Of a DNA stretch of 64,000 nt, positions 1-10,100 are shown piece after piece (position 1 is the first letter of the stretch; each line of letters begins with the position of its first letter). Location of the stretch: positions 179,986-243,985 of the forward strand of contig JAMHXF010000093.1 in assembly GCA_035910535.1 (NCBI GenBank), in the 5' to 3' direction. The position numbers and the translations under genes are program-made. The notes beneath the pieces are model-generated. The model saw nothing but the letters and a program-made list of their open reading frames with translations. It ran no database searches and was not told where the DNA came from. Origin of the DNA: Archangium_A sp035910535. Lineage in GTDB: Bacteria; Myxococcota; Myxococcia; Myxococcales; Myxococcaceae.

Positions 1-1
1 G

Positions 2-1573
2 CAGGCGAAGGCCGAGCTCGGCAAGGTCGGAGAAGTCTTCGCGAAGGCGAGCGCTGTGTTGGCGCCTGCTGCTGCGGGGCTCGCGGCGGGCATCGGCGCT
101 GAGGCGAAGGCGCTCGCGGCAGAGCCGGCCCGCGCGTTCGGCCCGTTCAGCTTCGACGTCGGCGCGCTGGCCGACCGTGCACGCGGGCTGGTCGACTCGG
201 TGAGAGACACCGCGAGTCAGGGAGTCGACCTGCTGCGCCAGGGCGCCGAGAAGTTGAGCGACCTCGCCGGTGGCCTCGACGCCGCGAAAGAGCGCGCCAT
301 CGACGAGCTCCGTGCGCAGACCGTCGACGGGCCCATCGACGCGCTGAACTCCGAAGGCGACAGCGTGAAGGTGAACCTCGCCGGCGAGTTGATGATTCCC
401 ACGCCGATTCCCGACTTGAAGGCCAAAGGCGTGGGCGACCTGTCGGCTGAAATCAAACGCGACGCCGACGACGGGTACACCATCACCACCGAAGCCAACG
501 CGCTGCTCGGCGCGTCGGTGGGCGTCGAAGACCCGGCGGCAGGAAATTCGGCGAGCGGCGACGCGCTCGTCGGCGGCGGCGGCAAGGTGGAGTTCAAGGT
601 CAAGCCGGTGCTCGACGCGAACGGCAACGTCGACCACGTGGCGACGAAGGCGAAGGCGAAAGAGCTCACCGAGGCGCTCGCCCGTCAGGCGTTGGTCGCG
701 GCGGCGGGCCCGGTGACGCAGCCCATGGCGAACGCCGTCGTCGGCCCGACCGCCGAGCAACTCGCGCTCATCAAAGAGAGCTTTCAGGCGATGGAGGTGA
801 AGGGCTCGTCGGCCGTCGCGCTCGCGGCGAAGTTGAACCTGCCGGGCATGGTGACGCTCGACGCGTCGGGCAAGGTTCAGCAAGACCTCACCATTCGCAT
901 CGAGAAGGGCGACAAGGGGCTCGTCGTTTCGACGAAGAGCTCGCTCGCGGGCGAGGCCGACGTGCAGGGCGACGGCCCGATGAGCACCGTGAACCTCGGC
1001 GCGAATGGCAAGGCGAAGGTCGAGCTCGAGCAGCGCTTCGAGTTCCCCGGCATCCATTCGTTGAGCGACGTCATCGAGAAGGGCTCGACGGTGAAGCCGG
1101 AGGTGAAGACCACGCTGACGTTGTCGACCGACGCGCAGGTCGGCGGCGGCACCGGGCTCGGTGGAGAGACCGGTGTGGCCGACGGCAAGCTGAAGGATCA
1201 ACGCCGCGTCGGCGTGACGACGGAGGTGAAGCTTGAAGTGGGCGACAACCCCGGGCTCATTCGCGAAATCGCCGCAGAGGCGTTGAAGGGCAACCTCGCC
1301 GACGCCGCGAAGAAGGCGGGCGACGCGACGAGCATCGAGTTGAAGACGACCGTGTACACCGAGCGCTCGCGCACGGTCGGCGGCAACCTGAAGAACGAGA
1401 CCATCGGAGGCATCGGCACGAAGGCCGAAGTGCTGGAGCGCGACGTCATCTCGGCGCCGCCACCTCGGAAGACGACGGCGAGCGAGGTCGCGGGTGAAGT
1501 GCAGCGGCAGTTGGAAGAAGCGCAGCGCCGCTCGCAGCAGCGCCCTCGCGGCCCGGTGTTATTGCGCGCGTAG
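2..1573 (+). CDS. Hypothetical Ala-rich protein, 5' end missing
   Basis: The reading frame is open from the first bases of the window, so the gene starts upstream; the GTG at 56 is only an internal candidate start. The visible part (about 523 residues) is rich in Ala, Lys and Glu. Its first 100 or so residues have heptad-like Ala/Leu/Arg helices. The middle is Gly/Val-rich with alternating charged and hydrophobic residues, suggesting beta structure. The C-terminus is a short charged helix (EVQRQLEEAQRR) followed by a basic tail. I recognise no catalytic motif or named family. Reading direction and codon use fit the neighbours, so I regard it as a real gene of unknown function. Without the upstream half, signal peptide and localisation cannot be judged. 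Confidence 0.75.
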   Translation, partial: QAKAELGKVGEVFAKASAVLAPAAAGLAAGIGAEAKALAAEPARAFGPFSFDVGALADRARGLVDSVRDTASQGVDLLRQGAEKLSDLAGGLDAAKERAIDELRAQTVDGPIDALNSEGDSVKVNLAGELMIPTPIPDLKAKGVGDLSAEIKRDADDGYTITTEANALLGASVGVEDPAAGNSASGDALVGGGGKVEFKVKPVLDANGNVDHVATKAKAKELTEALARQALVAAAGPVTQPMANAVVGPTAEQLALIKESFQAMEVKGSSAVALAAKLNLPGMVTLDASGKVQQDLTIRIEKGDKGLVVSTKSSLAGEADVQGDGPMSTVNLGANGKAKVELEQRFEFPGIHSLSDVIEKGSTVKPEVKTTLTLSTDAQVGGGTGLGGETGVADGKLKDQRRVGVTTEVKLEVGDNPGLIREIAAEALKGNLADAAKKAGDATSIELKTTVYTERSRTVGGNLKNETIGGIGTKAEVLERDVISAPPPRKTTASEVAGEVQRQLEEAQRRSQQRPRGPVLLRA

Positions 1574-1837
1574 AATGCGACAAGTGCGAACGGCGAGAGC
1601 CTGCTGGCATGGACTCACCGCCTGTTTCTGACACGAGGTCATCGACGGTGTCGGCGCACTCCGACGTCGCGCCTCTCCGTGCGCGACGAAACGCAGTGCA
1701 GCCGAGACCTGCAGCCGCTCATTCGCTGACCTCGACGGGTGCCTGAGCGCGATGTTGACGGCGCGAAGGCGTTGGCTGACGTCCCGTGCGTTGGCGCCTC
1801 GCGAATTTCATTCCCAAGCTGTGTGCGCGACGTGTCG

Positions 1838-2653
1838 TCATGCCCGCGTGCGTGATGAGAGGTCGACGTCGCTCGACGTGCCTTGCGTCGGTTCAGGTTT
1901 GAAAGGCGAGACGAGGTGCTCGAGGTAGTTGCGCTCGGCCTCGCCGGGGTTGCCCAGTGGCCAGGTCTCTTCGCCTTCGGGTCGGTAGTACGTGCCGAAG
2001 AGCAGGTCGGTCCACGGCGCGAGGTTCGCGAAGTTGTGCTTCGTCTCGCGCGTCTCGAGGTGGTGCCAATGGTGCAGCTCTGGTGCGCCGAGCAGCAGGC
2101 GCAGCGGGCCTACCGGCATGCGCACGTTGCTGTGAATGAAGATGGCCCACAGCCCACGCAGCGCGATGAGCCACGCGAGCAACGCCACGTCGACGCCGAG
2201 AACCATCGCAGGCACGTTGATGGCGAGCTGCGTGAGGAGCCCGTCGACCGGGTGTTCTCGATGCGCCGCGAGCCAGTCGAGGTGACGACTCGAGTGGTGC
2301 ACCGAGTGAAACCGCCACAGCCACGGCACGCGGTGTGACGCGTAGTGAAACCAGTACACGCTGACATCTCCCATCCCGACGACGAGCAGCGCTTGAATGA
2401 CGTACGGCCATGACGTGACGGTGTCGCGAAAGCCGCTCGGTATGAGCTGCGCGATGACGCCGTCGAGCGCGATGAGCAACTGCAGCACGAGCAGCGGCCA
2501 CGCGAGGTACTGGCCGGCCATGAACGCGAGGTCGGTGAGGAACTCGGGGCGGAACCAGCGTTGCGGGCGCGCCGCGAAGAGCCGCTCGAGGGGCCAGAAC
2601 ACGGCCGGCAGCATCACCAGCGCCATGCCGAGGTCGAGCAGCCGCTGGGTCAC
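1838..2653 (-). CDS. Sterol desaturase / fatty acid hydroxylase family protein
   Basis: This is an integral-membrane diiron oxygenase of the fatty acid hydroxylase superfamily (271 residues). The histidine clusters that bind the two irons are visible: HYASH at residues 103-107, HSVHH at 116-120, further His residues at 131 and 134, and HHWHH at 194-198 followed by H206. Hydrophobic stretches around residues 10-25, 40-65, 85-105 and 145-175 fit membrane helices. The GTG start at 2653 overlaps the stop of the upstream small membrane gene by four bases (GTGA), which argues for translational coupling and fixes the start. The family hydroxylates or desaturates lipids, sterols or carotenoids; the substrate here cannot be told from sequence. 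Confidence 0.9.
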   Translation of the reverse strand: MTQRLLDLGMALVMLPAVFWPLERLFAARPQRWFRPEFLTDLAFMAGQYLAWPLLVLQLLIALDGVIAQLIPSGFRDTVTSWPYVIQALLVVGMGDVSVYWFHYASHRVPWLWRFHSVHHSSRHLDWLAAHREHPVDGLLTQLAINVPAMVLGVDVALLAWLIALRGLWAIFIHSNVRMPVGPLRLLLGAPELHHWHHLETRETKHNFANLAPWTDLLFGTYYRPEGEETWPLGNPGEAERNYLEHLVSPFKPEPTQGTSSDVDLSSRTRA

Positions 2654-2931
2654 GGGGCGCCGCCTCCGTCGGTGTCAGGGCGCGGTGCTGTCCTGGAAAC
2701 GCTGGCGCCTCCATCGAGGTGCCCCCGCGCGAGCGCCTCGGCCGACATGCCGAAGAGCGGCTTGATTTTGCTGCTGCCGAAGAACGGGTCGGCGAAGAGC
2801 GTGATGACACCAATCGCGAAGACGATGGCCACGAGTACGGCCAGCGCTTTGACGATGACGGAGCCGGTGCGGAGCATGGCGGCGAGCATCAGCGTCCGTG
2901 GGAGCAGCGTCAACGACGCGACAAGAATCAC
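2650..2931 (-). CDS. Small membrane protein coupled to the hydroxylase
   Basis: A 93-residue protein with a hydrophobic N-terminal half (about residues 1-48, one or two membrane segments) and a polar tail rich in Gly, Ala and Pro. The start is a GTG at 2931; an ATG further in is possible. I recognise no family. Its stop overlaps the GTG of the hydroxylase gene by four bases, so the two are very likely made from one message, and it may be an accessory or anchoring partner of that enzyme (inference from position only). Confidence 0.6.
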   Translation of the reverse strand: MILVASLTLLPRTLMLAAMLRTGSVIVKALAVLVAIVFAIGVITLFADPFFGSSKIKPLFGMSAEALARGHLDGGASVSRTAPRPDTDGGGAP

Positions 2932-2945
2932 TGCGCTGCGCGAGC

Positions 2946-2986
2946 GGAAAACGAAAGAGGCGCGCCGGAATCACCCGACGCGCCTC
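2946..2986 (-). terminator. Intrinsic terminator after the TIG-domain gene
   Basis: On the minus strand a perfect 8-bp stem GAGGCGCG / CGCGCCTC (2986-2979 with 2964-2957, 14-base loop) is followed by TTTCGTTTTCC. It lies 22 bases past the stop at 3009, so it probably ends the four-gene lipoprotein operon and separates it from the hydroxylase pair downstream. Confidence 0.75.
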
Positions 2987-3008
2987 GAATTTTCAGCCTG
3001 TCGTCAGC

Positions 3009-6000
3009 TCAGCTGCGGCGACGGCGGCGCGAGAGCAGCGCCACGAGGCCGAGCCCCGCGAAGCCGAACATCGAGCCGTCGAAGCTGGTGCAGCCGCAGC
3101 TCACGCCACCAGGCGTCGGCGTGTACGTCGGGTCGGTGCCCACGCCGCCATTGCCACCATCGGTGATGGAGTTGTCGGGGCCGCTGCTCGCGGTGGTGTA
3201 CGTGAAGCCACCGCTGAGCGCGCCGGCTTGCGTGTCGTCGTTGGTGACGACGATGTCGACTGAACCCGCCGCGTGCGCCGCCGTGACTGCGCGGAGCAGC
3301 TCGCCGTTCACCACGACGACCGACGTCGCCGCCGAGCCTCCGATGGTGACGGTCGCGCCGTCCGCGAAGCCGGTGCCGGTGACCGTGATGAGCGTGCCGC
3401 CTTCGACAGGGCCCGCCGCGGGAGCCGCCGAGCGCACCGTCGGCGCGCCGCGCGTGTACGTGTAGGCGCCGGTCAGCGACGCCGTGGCGCCTTCGACCGA
3501 GACCTCCACGTCGACCGCCCCCACCGCGTGCGCCGGAGAGACCGCGTCGAGTTCGGTCTCGCTCACCAATGTCACCTGCGTCGACGCCACGCCGCCGAAG
3601 GTGACCGTCGAGCCCTGCGTGAAGCCCGTGCCCGTGAGGCGCACCGCGTTGCCGCCGTTGACGTCACCGCTCGCCGGAGCCACCGCAGTCAGCGTCGGCG
3701 GGTCGACGAAGCGGAAGGCGCGGACCAGCTCTGCCGACTGGTTGTCAGCGTTGCGCACCGTCACCGAGACCACGCCGATGGCGCGCGCGGCCGTGGTGGC
3801 CGTGAGCTCCGTGGCAGACGTGACGGTCACGTCGGTGGCCGGCGTGGAGCCGAACAGCACCGTCGCGCCCTGGTGGAAACCCGAGCCCGTCAACGTCACC
3901 ACCGTGCCGCCCGCCGTGCTGCCGCTGATGGGCGAGAGCGAGAGGATTGACGGGGCGCCTTCGAGCGTGAAGGCCGCGGCGAGCGTGCCCGACTGGGTGT
4001 CGGGGTTGGTGACGACGACGTCATGCACACCCACCGTGCCGGAGTTGGTGGTCGCCGTCAGCGACGTGGCGCTGGCGACCGCGACCGCGAAGGCGGGAAC
4101 GCCTCCGATGGTGACGCGCGCGCCCGAGACGAAGTCGGCGCCGGTGATGGTGATGCGCGTGCCGCCTTGCACGGAGCCGCTGCTCGGCGAGATGGCCGCC
4201 ACGCTGGGCGCGTTGATGTACGTGAAGTTCACCGCGCCGGAGGCCTGCCCGTCGCTGTTGGTCAGAACGATGGGCGCGACGCCTGCGGTGCCGGCGGGCG
4301 TGCGAGCCGTGACGCTCGTGGCACTGATGCGGGTCACCGCAGTGGCTGCCGTACCCGCCACCGTCACGGTCGGCGCGGTCAAGAAGTGCGCACCGGTCAG
4401 CGTGATGAGCGTGTTGCCCGCCGCGTAGCCGGAGGAGGGCGTGACCGACGTCAGGCTCGGAGGGTCGAAGTTGTAGGTGAAGGCGCCAGTCGCCGTGACA
4501 GTTTGGCCGTCGGTCGCGGTGACGACGACGTTGACCGCGCCGTTGACGGTGCTCGCGGGCGTCACCGCAGTCATCGACAACCCGCCAGGCGCCGGCGTGA
4601 CGCCGGTCGCGAGGTTGGCGCCGATGCGCACCGTGGTGCCCGCGCGGAAGTTCGTGCCGGAGAGCGTGATGGTCTGGCCACCTGACGTGAGGCCGACGTT
4701 GGGCGTGATGCTCGCCACCGTAGGCGCGCCGTCGAACGTGAACGCTGCGGGGAGCGTCGCTGACAGGCTGTCGGTGTTGCGAATGCGCACGTCGGCGATG
4801 CCGGCGGGCGTCGCGATGGTGGTCGCCCTCAGCTGCGTGGTGCTGAGCAGCGTCACGTTGGTGGCCGCGTAGACCGTGCCGGCCACTTCGAACTCGACGA
4901 CCGGGTTGGGGCGGAACACCGCGCCGGTCAGCGTCACCACGGTGCCGCCCGTGAAGGGGCCGCGCGCCGGGCTGATGCTCGTCAACGTCGGGGGGCCCGG
5001 GGGGTCTTCGAAGGTGTAGTCACCCGTCGAAGCGCCACCAGCACCGAGGCTGTTGGTGACACGCACCGGGAGGGTGCCCGGCACGCTCACCGGCGTGCGC
5101 ACCACGAGCTGCGTGGGCGTCACGCTGTGAATCGTGCCGCCCGTCGCGCCGAAGTAGGCCACCGAGTTCGAGTCGAAGCCCGTACCCGTCAACGTGACGA
5201 GCTGGCCACCTGCCGGCGTGCCTGTCGCGGGCGTAAACGACGCGACGGTGGGCGCGGTCTCGCTGCAGCCCACGGAGATGTTGAGCGCGTAGGGGTCGTT
5301 GTTGATGCCCGACGACTTGGCGACGCGCACCGCGTACGTGCCCGTCGTGCGCACCCGGTAGACGAGGCCGTCTGCAGGCACCGTCGGCGTGGTCGACGTC
5401 AGCGAGCTGGTGATGCCGCCCAGCGTGGTGGTGGTGGTGGTGTCGTCGGCGAGCGCCAGCACGGCGCCCGTTGAATCGACGAGCGACATCGTGAAGCTGA
5501 AGCTGGTGGTGCCTGCGTCGAGGCGGCCCGGCACCTGGTCGAGCGCCGCGAAGACGACGTCGCCAGCGTTGGCGGTGAAGCCGAAGAAGTCGGCTTCAGG
5601 GCCGCCGTCGGTCGACAACGTGCCGCTGAAGTAGTTGCCAGGGCTCGTGTTGGCCGTGGCGAAGCTGTTGTTCGGCTCGGTCTCGGCGACGGGCGCACCG
5701 GCGCGCACGGCGGTGTAGAGCTGGTAGGGCTCGGCGAGCGTGGTGCTGCTGTTGTGGTTGATGCGCAGGTACACGTCGCTACCGTTGGCGATGGCGCCCG
5801 CGAGCACCGGGGCCGAACCGCCGAAGGCCGCAGCGAGGTCTCCGTCGTCGTACTCGATGGTGCCGGCGTCGGTGGTCAGGCGCATGTCGATGTTGTTGCT
5901 GGCCGCAGCGGCGGCCTCGGCCATCGCGTACACGCGCGTGCCGGCCGGGAGCGCACCCAGCGAGAAGAAGTCGACGTCGCCAGCAGTGCCGATGCGACCG

Positions 6001-7103
6001 GTCAACGTGCAGCGGAGCGCGTTGGCTTCAACCGGGGTGCCGTTGGGTTCGGTCTCTTCGACGCACTGGTTGACCTCGAGCGAGAGTTGCTGGCCGCCGG
6101 GTGAGAGCGCGGTTTCATCGGCCCACACGTAGACCGTCTGGCCATCGGTCATGGGCAGGCAGGCGAGCTGCTCGGCGATGTTGGTGGTGCGGTTGACGGC
6201 GGCGACGCACTGCGGAGGTGCATAGGCCTGCGGAGGCGCACCCGCCGCGCACGAGTCGCTCAGGTACAGCGACGTGTTGGCGCCGTTGCTCTGCGAGTTG
6301 AGGCGGATGTTGTACTTGCCCGCGCCGCCGGGCGGCACGGTGAAGCGGTGCACCACGTCGCGGCCCGGTGAGAGGTTCGCGCTCGCCGTCGTGCTGTTGC
6401 CGATGCCCACGAAGCAGGTGCCGGCGCCGCCGTCGAGGTTGCCGCCGACCTGGCCGTCGTTGACGGTCGCGGCGTTCGTCAGGAAGTCGAGCGGCTGATT
6501 GAGCGTCAGCGCGGGCACGCTCGGGTCGCAGACGTCATTGCTGGGCGGCAGCGGCGAGATGACACGAATCTGGCCGTTGAGGTTGGTGCCCAGCGTGGCT
6601 GAACCCCACACCGAGAGCTGCGCGCGGTACAGGGTGCCCTGCGTGAGGTTCAACACCACGCGCGACGCGTTGCCGCCGCCGGGGCAGCCCTGGTCGACGC
6701 ACGCCCCTGTGGGCTCAGTCAGCGAGCCGCAGGCACCCGTGTACACGCTGAGCACCGAGTCATAGTTCGTCGCCGTGTCGCACGACTCGATGACGTACGG
6801 GCCGGTGACCGGCGCGGTGAAGCTGTACCAGACGGTGTTCTTCACCGTGGTGCAGCTCGCGGTCGACTCGGCGGTGGCGGCCGAAGTCTCGATGTTGGCG
6901 GTGATGTTCGAGAGCACCGCAGTGCCATTGGTGGGCACCACCAGCGCTTCGGCGTTCGCGCACGCGTCGTTGACGGGCTGCGCGAGCGAAACCGACGACA
7001 ACAGCGCCGCAGCGACGGCTACGGCCCGGTTCAGCGAGAAAGAAGGAGACACAGAGACCTCGAAAGAGAGTTCGTTTCGCATCGCACGTGACCCGTTCTT
7101 CAT
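3009..7103 (-). CDS. TIG/IPT-repeat surface protein with MYXO-CTERM tag
   Basis: A secreted protein of about 1364 residues. The start at 7103 is chosen because its ATG overlaps the upstream stop (ATGA); an ATG seven codons on (7082) is also possible. A signal peptide ends near VSLAQ. The N-terminal half has PPC-like beta domains beginning at NDACANA, with regularly spaced Cys. It is followed by eight IPT/TIG immunoglobulin-like domains, each opening with a P-(T/S)-(V/L/I)-x-S-x-(S/T/A)-P-x-x-G motif. A Gly/Asn/Thr linker leads to a C-terminal CGC motif, a hydrophobic helix and RRRRRS, which matches the MYXO-CTERM sorting tag. It is predicted to be displayed at the cell surface. It is the last gene of an operon with three Ig-like lipoproteins, so it may belong to the same surface structure; adhesion is a guess from architecture. 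Confidence 0.9.
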   Translation of the reverse strand: MKNGSRAMRNELSFEVSVSPSFSLNRAVAVAAALLSSVSLAQPVNDACANAEALVVPTNGTAVLSNITANIETSAATAESTASCTTVKNTVWYSFTAPVTGPYVIESCDTATNYDSVLSVYTGACGSLTEPTGACVDQGCPGGGNASRVVLNLTQGTLYRAQLSVWGSATLGTNLNGQIRVISPLPPSNDVCDPSVPALTLNQPLDFLTNAATVNDGQVGGNLDGGAGTCFVGIGNSTTASANLSPGRDVVHRFTVPPGGAGKYNIRLNSQSNGANTSLYLSDSCAAGAPPQAYAPPQCVAAVNRTTNIAEQLACLPMTDGQTVYVWADETALSPGGQQLSLEVNQCVEETEPNGTPVEANALRCTLTGRIGTAGDVDFFSLGALPAGTRVYAMAEAAAAASNNIDMRLTTDAGTIEYDDGDLAAAFGGSAPVLAGAIANGSDVYLRINHNSSTTLAEPYQLYTAVRAGAPVAETEPNNSFATANTSPGNYFSGTLSTDGGPEADFFGFTANAGDVVFAALDQVPGRLDAGTTSFSFTMSLVDSTGAVLALADDTTTTTTLGGITSSLTSTTPTVPADGLVYRVRTTGTYAVRVAKSSGINNDPYALNISVGCSETAPTVASFTPATGTPAGGQLVTLTGTGFDSNSVAYFGATGGTIHSVTPTQLVVRTPVSVPGTLPVRVTNSLGAGGASTGDYTFEDPPGPPTLTSISPARGPFTGGTVVTLTGAVFRPNPVVEFEVAGTVYAATNVTLLSTTQLRATTIATPAGIADVRIRNTDSLSATLPAAFTFDGAPTVASITPNVGLTSGGQTITLSGTNFRAGTTVRIGANLATGVTPAPGGLSMTAVTPASTVNGAVNVVVTATDGQTVTATGAFTYNFDPPSLTSVTPSSGYAAGNTLITLTGAHFLTAPTVTVAGTAATAVTRISATSVTARTPAGTAGVAPIVLTNSDGQASGAVNFTYINAPSVAAISPSSGSVQGGTRITITGADFVSGARVTIGGVPAFAVAVASATSLTATTNSGTVGVHDVVVTNPDTQSGTLAAAFTLEGAPSILSLSPISGSTAGGTVVTLTGSGFHQGATVLFGSTPATDVTVTSATELTATTAARAIGVVSVTVRNADNQSAELVRAFRFVDPPTLTAVAPASGDVNGGNAVRLTGTGFTQGSTVTFGGVASTQVTLVSETELDAVSPAHAVGAVDVEVSVEGATASLTGAYTYTRGAPTVRSAAPAAGPVEGGTLITVTGTGFADGATVTIGGSAATSVVVVNGELLRAVTAAHAAGSVDIVVTNDDTQAGALSGGFTYTTASSGPDNSITDGGNGGVGTDPTYTPTPGGVSCGCTSFDGSMFGFAGLGLVALLSRRRRRS

Positions 7104-10100
7104 CGCGGCGTGAAGCGGTAGGCGGTGTTGGGCTGAATCACCGGTTGGTTGATGCCGATGACGTAGGCGTTGTCTCCGGCGGGGCGCGCGAGCCACACCG
7201 TCGCGGAGTTGCCGTCGGCGTACGACAAGGCGGTGCCCGAAGTCATCGTGCCGTAGTGGTACTCGATGACGCCGTTGACGAAGAGCTTCGCCTCGAAGTT
7301 GAGGTCGTCAGACGGGCTCGTGTTGTAGTGGCGTACGTGAGACCACTGGAAGACCCAGTGCTCTTGCGGCGTGTTGGTGTCTTCGCCTGCCGCGAAGTGC
7401 TTCCAGAACAGGCCGGAACCCGCAGGGAGATCGAGGTCGTCCCAGAAGAGCGCGAGCGGGCCCACGGGCACCGACGAGGTCGACGGGTTGGTGGTGTTGC
7501 TGAAGTTCGAAGTGCTCACCGAGCCGTAGACCAACCAGCCGTCGTGGCTCATCGACACCACCGGGCGCGGCGCGCCGAAGGTCACCGGTGAAGCCGTGCC
7601 GCCATCGCTGATGACGATGGTGTAGGGCGTCGGTTCAGCGCCGGTGCCGGTGTGCACCGCGATGCCGCCCGCGTCGGCGATGTCGACGTAGCGCACGGGG
7701 ATCGACGTGATTTCGTAGGGGAAGCAACCGACCGCGACGCCGGGCGAGCCGCGCTGCAGCGGCGTCTGGCTCCCGAACGTGGTGGTGGCTGCGCACGCTG
7801 AAATGCCGGGGCTGCCGGTGGTGCCGACGATGGGCCCGGGGTCGATGTTGAGGCCTTCACCACGACCGCCGTCGGCCGGGCCGCTGTACGTGAAGCCCGA
7901 GCCACCAGCGTCGTTGGTGCCCACGGTGAACGAGCCGCCATCTTCGGGGAAGTGGAAGCCTGACGACGCCCAGGCAAGGCTGACGCCCGCGTCGTCGTTG
8001 AGCACCGGGTCGGCCGTGGCGCCGATGACGACGGGCACGCCGGGCTGCAGCGTGAAGCCGTTGGGCACATCGAAGGTCGGCACGCCCGGCACGCGCAGCT
8101 GCCACGACGTCAGGTCGAGCGGCGCGTTGGTGCGGTTGATGACCTCGATGTACTGGCCGTTCAACCCGAGCGCGGCGGCGGGGCGGAACATGAACTCCGT
8201 CAGCGAGAGGTCGTTGGGCAGCGTCACAGCCTTCGACGTTTCATTCACCAACGAGAAGCTGTCGCCGTTCTGCACGAAGCCGCCGTAGAACGAGCCGCGC
8301 GTCATGCGCACGTCGAAGGGCGCGGTGACGGGGCTGAAGAAGTACAGCGCCGAGTTGCTGGTAGGCGTCGCCGTAGAACGAACGGCCAGGGTGCGCGTAC
8401 CGTCTTGCACGCCGGTGACGAAGCCCGGGCTCGAGGGCAGCACCATCGAGCGGTAGTGGAACGAGACCACGCCTCGCTGGGTGACGCGCGCCTGGAACGT
8501 CACCAGGTTGGTGGCCGTCGTGCCGACGCGGAGGTTCTGCCACTGCACGACGAGCGTCTCTTCGGGCGCGCTGCCCAACACCTGCGCGTAGACCGCAGAC
8601 GTCGCCAGCATCGTCAGGTCGTCCCAGTAGGGGGCGATGATAAAGCGCGGCGCTGACGTCGAGGGGAGCGCGACCTCGGTGCTGACCACGGACACCGGCG
8701 CGCCGAACGCCATCCACCCGGCGCGGGAAATCGTCAGTGGGCCGGTCTGCTGCACGCCCCACAGGCGGGTCGAGAACGGCAGCGTGACGGTGACGACGTC
8801 GGTGCCCTGCTCGATGACGCGAGCGCCGGTCGCCGAGATGTCGCGGAAGTCAGCCTGGCTGCTCGAGAGCACCTGCGCGTGCGGGAAGCCGTGAAAGACG
8901 GCTCCCGGGGTGGCGGTCGAAATGGAGACGTTCTGGCCGGTGTACGGCGTCGGCGGGCTCGTCGTCAGCGTGGGGTTGGCGCCAGTGACGGTCACCGCCG
9001 CAGTCGCCGTGACGGTCACCGGCATGCTGCCGAGCAGGTTGTCAGCGGTGAGCGTGAAGGTGGTGTCGGCGGTCGGGTAAGTCGTCACGCTACCGCCTTC
9101 GGCTGACTGGCCGGTGGTGCTGAAAATCGCCTGGCCCGTGGAGTCGGTGATGCGCACGCGGCGCGCTTCGAGGGCGGCCCACGTCAGCGTCACAGGCTGG
9201 CCTGCGGTGATCGCACTGGGCGACGCGCTGAGCGTCGCGCCGGTCGGAACTCCGACGGTGTCGACCTGCGCGAGCTGCGAGATGCTGGCTCCGAGGCTGT
9301 TGGTGGCCGTGATTTCGACGGCGAAGTCGGCAGAGCCGACGGTGAAGCCGAAGAGGCCGTTGGCGGCGAGCGCGCGCGTCGGCGAGCGGTAGACGGTCGC
9401 GCCGTCGACCTTGAGCTCGACGGCGTCGGCGGCCAGCGTTTCCCAACGCACCTGGTACGTGCCACCCGCGGCGGCGACCGTCGGCGCATCGAAGCGCGAA
9501 ATGGTCAGGCCAGTGCCGACGTTCAACTCGACGCTGCGCTCGAAGTGCTCGGTGCCCTTGAAGGCCTCGACGACGTAGGTGACGACGGAGTTGTTCGGCA
9601 GCGCGGGCACGGTGTCGACGAACGAGCCGCTGGCGATGTCGGCCGCAGCGGTCGCCTCGTGCAACTGCCCGCGACCCGGGCTTGAGAGGACGACGCGGTC
9701 GGCGCCGCTGGCCGTCCACGAGACGGTCACTTCGTCACCGACGAGCGCGGCGCGCGCGCTGGTCGTCAGCGACAGCACGGCAGGCGTCACAGTGACGGTG
9801 GCGGTGGCGGTGCGGTCATCGGCGGTCAACACGTAGGTCGTGTCGACGCTGGGCGTCACCGTCAGCGCGCCTGCGGTCAGCTGCCCCTGCGTCGGGAGCG
9901 CCTGGCCGTTGGCCGTCAGCGTCACCGTCGTCGCTCCGGGCGCCGTCCACGCGAGGGTCGAGCTCGCGCCGCCGTTGATGATGGGCGGCAGGGCTTGCAA
10001 CGTCACCCCGGCGGACGCGGCTTCGTTGACGACGACTGAAATGGCCCGCGCGTCGCTGCCGCTGGGGCCCTTGGCGGTGAGCACGAAGAGCGAGTCGGTC

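Noticed and set aside
1574..1837. Possible small RNA or gene in the 264-base gap
   Set aside because: I found no reading frame with a convincing start, no strong hairpin with a T-tract, and no recognisable RNA.
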